From a virus, in IMG/VR virus record IMGVR_UViG_3300031257_000001, positions 1-64,000 of that record: DNA of 64,000 bases; one strand, written 5' to 3'. Shown here one piece after another: positions 59,369 through 64,000 of this stretch (the first letter of the stretch is position 1; each line of letters starts with the position of its first letter). The notes beneath the pieces were generated by a model. It saw nothing but the letters and a program-made list of their open reading frames with translations. It was not told the origin of the DNA and searched no databases. The position numbers and the translations under genes were made by a program.

Positions 59369-62300
59369 ATGACCACCGGTTCTGAATTCGTCAACATCAC
59401 TGACAAAGCAATTCTCGGTCACCTCGACATGAAGGATCGGTTTCTGGAATACCTTAAGACTGCATCCGAACTGTCGGTGAAGAGTCTGTGGAATGTGGAC
59501 GGTGTTTTCGACATCAAATTGACGTTGTCTTCGCCCGGCGCAAACCAGATTCAAGTTGACGGAGCATCGTTGATCGTGGATGGCATTGGGCATCTGTTGG
59601 ATGTGAATTCCATTTATCCAAGCAGAATTGCCAGCTTTGAAAATGCGAATGGCATCGATTACGATGTGGGATTTCACTATGCAGAGCGCCCCGTAGGGAT
59701 CCGCATCAACCCCAGGACGGGCCAACCTGAGTACGTGAAATGGCGAGAAGTCATCGGCGAACCAGCAGCGCCAAGTTCTGTAGTCGACCACGGGAACGGC
59801 ACCATCACATTCAACGTGAACAGCGTCACCGAATCTGGTGTGGACAACGCTGGACGTTTGGTGTTGGTCTACAAGAATGAGCCTGCTGAAGGTGCAACGT
59901 CTGAATCTTTGGCAATGGAAGAGCTGTTGGTTGCATATTCCGGCGGCAACAACTTGGTCACGACAAGCGGTGCTCTTGGGCAATCGTCGCCTTCCACAAC
60001 AGCATCAGACTACACAGTGATTCTGCTTGGCGTCAGCGTCAAACGGAATATCAGCTTGGAGGGGGCATCTGGTTTCATGTTCGTTGGCGTGGTGACGGGG
60101 AATGGTGGGACGCCCACTGCATTCGACAACACCAATCAACGTCTACTCAAGACGTTCCAAGACAGCACACAAGTCACCTTCACACCATACGGTTGGTTGA
60201 CGGCTGGGACTGTGCAAGGAGCATTTGAGCAGGTGGTTAGTTTGCTAGGGGCCGAGGGGACCGGCGTGGATGATGGCTCCAACAAGATTGGTTGTGATGA
60301 CGACAATTGGCACATGTACTATTCCGCTGATGGATTGGATGAAGACGGTTGGGGTGGGATAGGTGCATTGGGCGACTCTGGGCAGCCAGACGGTTGGGTC
60401 TCCGGACTATCCAACATAGACTTGGAATCTGTGATGGATCGCATTGATGCGGTCCTCCGTCAGCGTCGTCAATTCACAGGAACATTGGGTGATGACACGG
60501 TCAATTCCAGAGGGGATGTCCAACGCGATCAACCCGAAACATCAGTCGCATCCAATGGTGGATTGTGGATACTACAGAAGCTACACACGGCATCGCCAAG
60601 TCCCAAATCGTCATACCGGCTAGCAGATGGAAGTTCTGGACGGAACCCGTGGCTGATTGCTGAAACCAGTTCGGATCACCATGCAGGACACCAACGTGTC
60701 TTCCGCGCTGTGACAGACAGCGATTTGATGTTGCAGGGACGTTTTGATCGCGTCAAGATTTGCAATGAATCAACAACCATGACCCATCTGCTTCACGCAG
60801 TGGGTGGTTTGCACTTGAATGATTGTGGCATTGATTGTGGGGCCATTGATATTAACGGTTACAGAGCGGCAACTGGCAATTCCGTGACGATGCCAACTTT
60901 CAAAAGGTGCTTTTGCGGATCAGTCAATGATGCTGGAATCGGAGTTGGATACACAGCGGCTGATGCCACATTGCGTTTTTGCAACGATTACAGCAACCCA
61001 AATATGCCTCCGGGGGCCGTATTTGAGGACTGTTTGATTGAATCGCCAAACCAAGTCACGTATGATCACGCCGCCGTGGAATTCGACCAATTGACCGCGG
61101 ATTGGACGACGCTGTGGGGCGCGGACGATGATGTGTACAACGGATCAATCACGTTTCGCAGTTGTGTTTTCGTACAAAAACATCCAAATCACACACTAGT
61201 AAAGGGGCACTCATCTTGGGGTGGTTGTCAGATCGTTTTTGAGAATTGTGTGTTCATCGGTCGAAGTGATCAAGAAGCCACGTTAATTGACATCAGCGGC
61301 ATGGAGGATGTACATTTCAGGAATTGCTCCGTATTTGCTCCCAATGGCAACGTCTTGTTGGCCAGTGCAGTGAAACGTTGTTCAATCGATGGCATGTTCA
61401 TCTATTGCGACGACGGTGATGGCAGCGGCACGTCGCACCAACTGTTCACATTCCAAGGAACTGGCACTGGGTATTCCAACGATTGTCGTGTATCAAATGT
61501 GGTGTGCCAAATTGAGGGCTCCGGCGTGTTTGATGGAACCGTGAGTGTTGAATCTGCAATCACACTGACATCGTGTTACGTTGACGGTTTCAACGTTCAG
61601 GTAAATGCAGGTGAACTACCCCGTGGCAATTGGTTGAATCTTGGATACATCTCAGGTTGCAACATCAGGTGGTCCGCAGGCCCATCATGTACTGGGAGGC
61701 AAGCCGATGATTATGACGACATCTCACTCATCGGTGCCAAGGTTTCCAACCTGCAATACAAGGTTGATTGCGCCACAGAAGATGCTGGATATGCTTCATT
61801 CGTTTGCAAGATGGGTGACAACTCGACACTGCTGGATCCACAGTTCACACTGACAACGCAAGATTCCGTTGGTGACGGGTACAAAGCTACGTTTGGATTC
61901 GTGTCATCTGAATTTGCCACAATCAATGGCGGGTTCATGCATGATGCCTCAACGTATGGTAAGAAGAATTTCAGCTCTGATGGACGGTACTACTTTGAAG
62001 GGAGCGAATGGTGCGCCATCCGGAACCACTCCATCTACTCGGAGCCATCATATTTGCATGGTGCGCTAGGTTGCATCATCTCATTCAAGAGCTCATTCAG
62101 CTCACGTTGCGTTATTGATGGGAACAACATCAGATTCCCTGGGACCAGGATGGCCAATTCCAAGCATGTGCTGTATGCTGAGGCTGCTAGCTTCTGCAGC
62201 TTCTCAAACAACATGATGGAGTCCTACACCACAGGTGCCACTTCGTTTGGATCTGGCATTCTCAAATTTGACAATGCCATCAGCACAAATGGGTTGTGCC

Positions 62301-62470
62301 AAGTCATCGCCAATAACGTGAAAATGGCGGGGGCTGATGGGTACTTCATTGACATCGACTCCGGTGCGTTTTCCAACGGCATCATCAAAAACAATGTGCT
62401 GAATCATGGCGGCACAACCGTCAACGGGACACCAACGAGTAGCTACGTTTCAGATAACATCAACGTGTGA
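59369..62470 (+). CDS. Large tail fibre/tailspike-like protein
   Basis: A 1033-residue protein, the largest intact tail gene. The first 370 residues are beta/alpha attachment domains (DKAILGHLDMKDRFLEYLKT). From about residue 430 a parallel beta-helix is likely: repeated short strands with Asn/Cys ladders (FRSCVFVQ, IVFENCVFIG, VHFRNCSVFA, IRNHSIYSE). Tailspikes of this shape often degrade polysaccharide; no catalytic residues can be assigned by eye. It probably contacts the host. Confidence 0.7.
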   Translation: MTTGSEFVNITDKAILGHLDMKDRFLEYLKTASELSVKSLWNVDGVFDIKLTLSSPGANQIQVDGASLIVDGIGHLLDVNSIYPSRIASFENANGIDYDVGFHYAERPVGIRINPRTGQPEYVKWREVIGEPAAPSSVVDHGNGTITFNVNSVTESGVDNAGRLVLVYKNEPAEGATSESLAMEELLVAYSGGNNLVTTSGALGQSSPSTTASDYTVILLGVSVKRNISLEGASGFMFVGVVTGNGGTPTAFDNTNQRLLKTFQDSTQVTFTPYGWLTAGTVQGAFEQVVSLLGAEGTGVDDGSNKIGCDDDNWHMYYSADGLDEDGWGGIGALGDSGQPDGWVSGLSNIDLESVMDRIDAVLRQRRQFTGTLGDDTVNSRGDVQRDQPETSVASNGGLWILQKLHTASPSPKSSYRLADGSSGRNPWLIAETSSDHHAGHQRVFRAVTDSDLMLQGRFDRVKICNESTTMTHLLHAVGGLHLNDCGIDCGAIDINGYRAATGNSVTMPTFKRCFCGSVNDAGIGVGYTAADATLRFCNDYSNPNMPPGAVFEDCLIESPNQVTYDHAAVEFDQLTADWTTLWGADDDVYNGSITFRSCVFVQKHPNHTLVKGHSSWGGCQIVFENCVFIGRSDQEATLIDISGMEDVHFRNCSVFAPNGNVLLASAVKRCSIDGMFIYCDDGDGSGTSHQLFTFQGTGTGYSNDCRVSNVVCQIEGSGVFDGTVSVESAITLTSCYVDGFNVQVNAGELPRGNWLNLGYISGCNIRWSAGPSCTGRQADDYDDISLIGAKVSNLQYKVDCATEDAGYASFVCKMGDNSTLLDPQFTLTTQDSVGDGYKATFGFVSSEFATINGGFMHDASTYGKKNFSSDGRYYFEGSEWCAIRNHSIYSEPSYLHGALGCIISFKSSFSSRCVIDGNNIRFPGTRMANSKHVLYAEAASFCSFSNNMMESYTTGATSFGSGILKFDNAISTNGLCQVIANNVKMAGADGYFIDIDSGAFSNGIIKNNVLNHGGTTVNGTPTSSYVSDNINV

Positions 62471-62501
62471 TGCAACTCGACGCTGGTGACAAGTACAGGA
62501 T

Positions 62502-63158
62502 ATGATTCCCAACACTATGACTGACTATCTCAACTCCACCGAGTTTCGAGCCGCCCTGCTCGTGGCGGTGCCTACACTGTTGGTCCTCTTGCGCAGGGTG
62601 ACGCCACTGCTGGACCTCACCACGTGGCCAAAGTGGTTGCAACCGGTGCCACCGTTGCTGCTCGCTGGGCTACCTGTGCTCGTGGGTGAACTTGAATCCT
62701 GCGCAAGTACCGGGGCTGCGTTTCTCGCTGCGCTGTTCGAAGGGCTCGCCGCGATCGGCGCGTGGCATGGGTTGAAGCGACTGAAACCCGGTGGCGTGGC
62801 GAAGGCATCTGCGGTGTCGTTGATTCTTCTGCTCACTGGGTGTGCTGGATCTCTTGAGACATCTCGCAGCCGGGGCCAGCTGGTGCCGCGCACGGCAAGC
62901 GAACCGCGCGACGAGGCACGGTGCAGACAACTGGATGATCGCAGGACGCTCTGGGGTGGACTCGGGAAGGGTGCGTTGGGACTAGTCACAGCGGAGGCCG
63001 CGGTCACGACCCAGATCGATCAGCTGGACCGGCGCTATCGGCCCGGAGCGAAGATTGCCGTGATCAGCTCAGCTGCCGCGGTGGCTGCGTTCGGAGTGGC
63101 CGTGATTTACGTGTCCGAGGAATCCGGCAACCGATGGGCTGAGGAGTGCAGCCAGTAA
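62502..63158 (+). CDS. Holin-like/lipoprotein fusion
   Basis: A 218-residue protein. Hydrophobic segments at about 17-31, 48-62 and 71-88 resemble a holin. They are followed in the same frame by SAVSLILLLTGCAGS, a lipobox with Cys114, an Ala/Arg/Asp-rich region and a C-terminal span (AVISSAAAVAAFGVAVIYV, about 185-204). A lipobox plus C-terminal span is the plan of unimolecular spanins. GTG 62796 could start a separate lipoprotein inside this frame. Confidence 0.6.
   Translation: MIPNTMTDYLNSTEFRAALLVAVPTLLVLLRRVTPLLDLTTWPKWLQPVPPLLLAGLPVLVGELESCASTGAAFLAALFEGLAAIGAWHGLKRLKPGGVAKASAVSLILLLTGCAGSLETSRSRGQLVPRTASEPRDEARCRQLDDRRTLWGGLGKGALGLVTAEAAVTTQIDQLDRRYRPGAKIAVISSAAAVAAFGVAVIYVSEESGNRWAEECSQ
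62796..63158 (+). CDS. Possible nested u-spanin-like lipoprotein
   Basis: From GTG 62796, in the frame of the longer gene, a 120-residue protein begins VAKASAVSLILLLTGCAGS: a short basic start, hydrophobic h-region and lipobox LTGC, a textbook lipoprotein signal. It ends in a membrane span. Outer-membrane lipid anchor plus inner-membrane span would allow envelope fusion at lysis. The ribosome site is weak (GGTGG), so translation may rely on coupling. Confidence 0.4.
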   Translation: MAKASAVSLILLLTGCAGSLETSRSRGQLVPRTASEPRDEARCRQLDDRRTLWGGLGKGALGLVTAEAAVTTQIDQLDRRYRPGAKIAVISSAAAVAAFGVAVIYVSEESGNRWAEECSQ

Positions 63159-63172
63159 GGCGCGAGGCCCGC

Positions 63173-63319
63173 ATGTGGCCCGATCGCCGCCCAGTCTACC
63201 TCGAATGCCAACCACCATTGTGGGACCGCGTTGCGGTGCGTGCCGGGTGCTGGGTTTGGGCAGGAATGTTAGCGTTGGCTGCAGCTGTGGTGCTGATGAG
63301 TGTCGCGTTTCTGCGGTAA
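63173..63319 (+). CDS. Small membrane protein in the lysis cluster
   Basis: A 48-residue protein (MWPDRRPVYLECQPPLWDRV...) with a C-terminal span (VWAGMLALAAAVVLMSVAFL). Start at ATG 63173 after a GCGAGGC purine-rich stretch. Neighbours suggest a lysis accessory (antiholin- or spanin-like); not recognised. Confidence 0.55.
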   Translation: MWPDRRPVYLECQPPLWDRVAVRAGCWVWAGMLALAAAVVLMSVAFLR

Positions 63320-63329
63320 GGAGTGGCGT

Positions 63330-64000
63330 GTGACAGAAATCAAATGTTGTGGGTGTCTGCCTGATCCAATCGACCACAGACACCACGCTGATTTTGAGAG
63401 ACTTGGGCTTACGGCGGGCACAGAGCAGTGGCCGTCGCTTCGTGCATTTTGCGGCGAGGTACTCAACCAGCAGAGCACCAGCTCGTGCGTGCCGCATGCG
63501 ATTCTGGACGCCGAGCGGACCACGCTCCGTGCGCGCCACCTGATTGATGCGCCGCTCGGGTCGATTCTGCAGCTGTACTACGGTGCGCGCTTTCGAAGCG
63601 GCCTGCATGGCAGCGATGACGGTTGCTACCCGAGCGTGGCCATTTTTGAGCTGGAAGCCAACGGGATTGCGCCGGCATTCCAATGGCCATTCGCACCAAT
63701 GCATGTGCAGAAGCGCCCGCCAATTGCCGCGACTCGTGATGCCTATGAACGTCGGGGCATGCGCGACACCTATGCAATACACGAATCGACGGTGGATGGT
63801 CGAATCGCCGCAATGCGTGCGGCACTCAACGCTAAGCGCGCCGGCACAATGCAGATACCGGTTGACCGCGCGATGATGTTCTCCAACGGTGTCACGTTGA
63901 TAGAGTATGCCAAGCTTGGAGCAATAGAAGGCTATCACCTTGTCGAATTCGTTGCGCTTGCCGATGACGGTGGGCCATGTGTCGAAATCAAAAACAGCTG
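63330..64000 (+). CDS. Papain-like cysteine peptidase (3' end outside the window)
   Basis: A 223-codon partial gene from GTG 63330 with AAGGAG six bases upstream. LNQQSTSSCVPHAILDAE matches the papain (C1A-like) active site: oxyanion Gln and nucleophile Cys53. GYHLVEFVAL carries the likely catalytic His203, and VEIKNS with Asn222 matches the 'KNSWG' motif exactly where the window ends. No signal peptide is evident and there is no long propeptide. It could cleave host or virion proteins. C1-type peptidases are uncommon in phages but known in some large ones. Confidence 0.75.
   Translation, partial: MTEIKCCGCLPDPIDHRHHADFERLGLTAGTEQWPSLRAFCGEVLNQQSTSSCVPHAILDAERTTLRARHLIDAPLGSILQLYYGARFRSGLHGSDDGCYPSVAIFELEANGIAPAFQWPFAPMHVQKRPPIAATRDAYERRGMRDTYAIHESTVDGRIAAMRAALNAKRAGTMQIPVDRAMMFSNGVTLIEYAKLGAIEGYHLVEFVALADDGGPCVEIKNS

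Noticed and set aside
1-64000. Bacterial chromosomal segment or plasmid
   Set aside because: No housekeeping, transport or plasmid maintenance genes; continuous phage head, tail and lysis modules in the usual order.

Overview
The window is a continuous stretch of a large tailed-bacteriophage genome (or an intact prophage) with a contractile, myovirus-type tail. Nearly every gene lies on the + strand. Genes are packed with ATGA, GTGA or TGATG stop/start overlaps, GTG and TTG starts are common, and there is a full head, contractile tail, baseplate, fibre and lysis module. I see no bacterial housekeeping gene, rRNA or complete tRNA. A lipobox protein with a C-terminal membrane span and two peptidoglycan hydrolases suggest a Gram-negative host; the exact host cannot be read from the sequence. 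Both ends are open: the left begins with the terminator of an unseen gene, and the right cuts a cysteine-peptidase gene.

Layout. 1-18500: early/accessory region of small genes, many zinc-binding or unknown, with a transglycosylase, a BRCT protein, a sigma-region-4-like regulator, a SLOG protein, a ClpX-type zinc finger and an HTH regulator. It holds two near-copy promoters (104-132 and 2150-2178), two long gene-free regions (6974-7931 and 13479-14001, the second rich in direct repeats) and one reverse-strand gene (10616-10987). 17876-30260: putative small terminase, amidase endolysin, large terminase, portal, MuF-like head protein, XkdF-like protease, scaffold and major capsid protein. 30357-38961: small head-associated proteins, two paralogous fibre proteins, a glycosyltransferase and a carbohydrate-binding adhesin. 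38958-47573: connector and tail completion genes with a GIY-YIG endonuclease inserted, then sheath, tube and tail assembly chaperone with a -1 frameshift. 47586-62470: tape measure, baseplate hub, spike, a proline-rich repeat protein, gp25-, J- and I-like baseplate proteins and a large tail fibre. 62502-64000: holin-like/lipoprotein lysis genes and a papain-like peptidase.

The most striking system is inside the MuF-like head gene (24149-27127). Its coding sequence is interrupted by an intein (25235-26077). On the opposite strand inside that intein lies a complete homing-endonuclease-like gene (25280-26017, reverse strand) with its own ribosome binding site and a sigma70-like promoter, all inside the intein borders. 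Sense intein and antisense endonuclease share one codon register. The C-terminal half of the same head protein is a PI3/4-kinase-like domain, so the spliced product would be a virion-associated MuF-kinase fusion.
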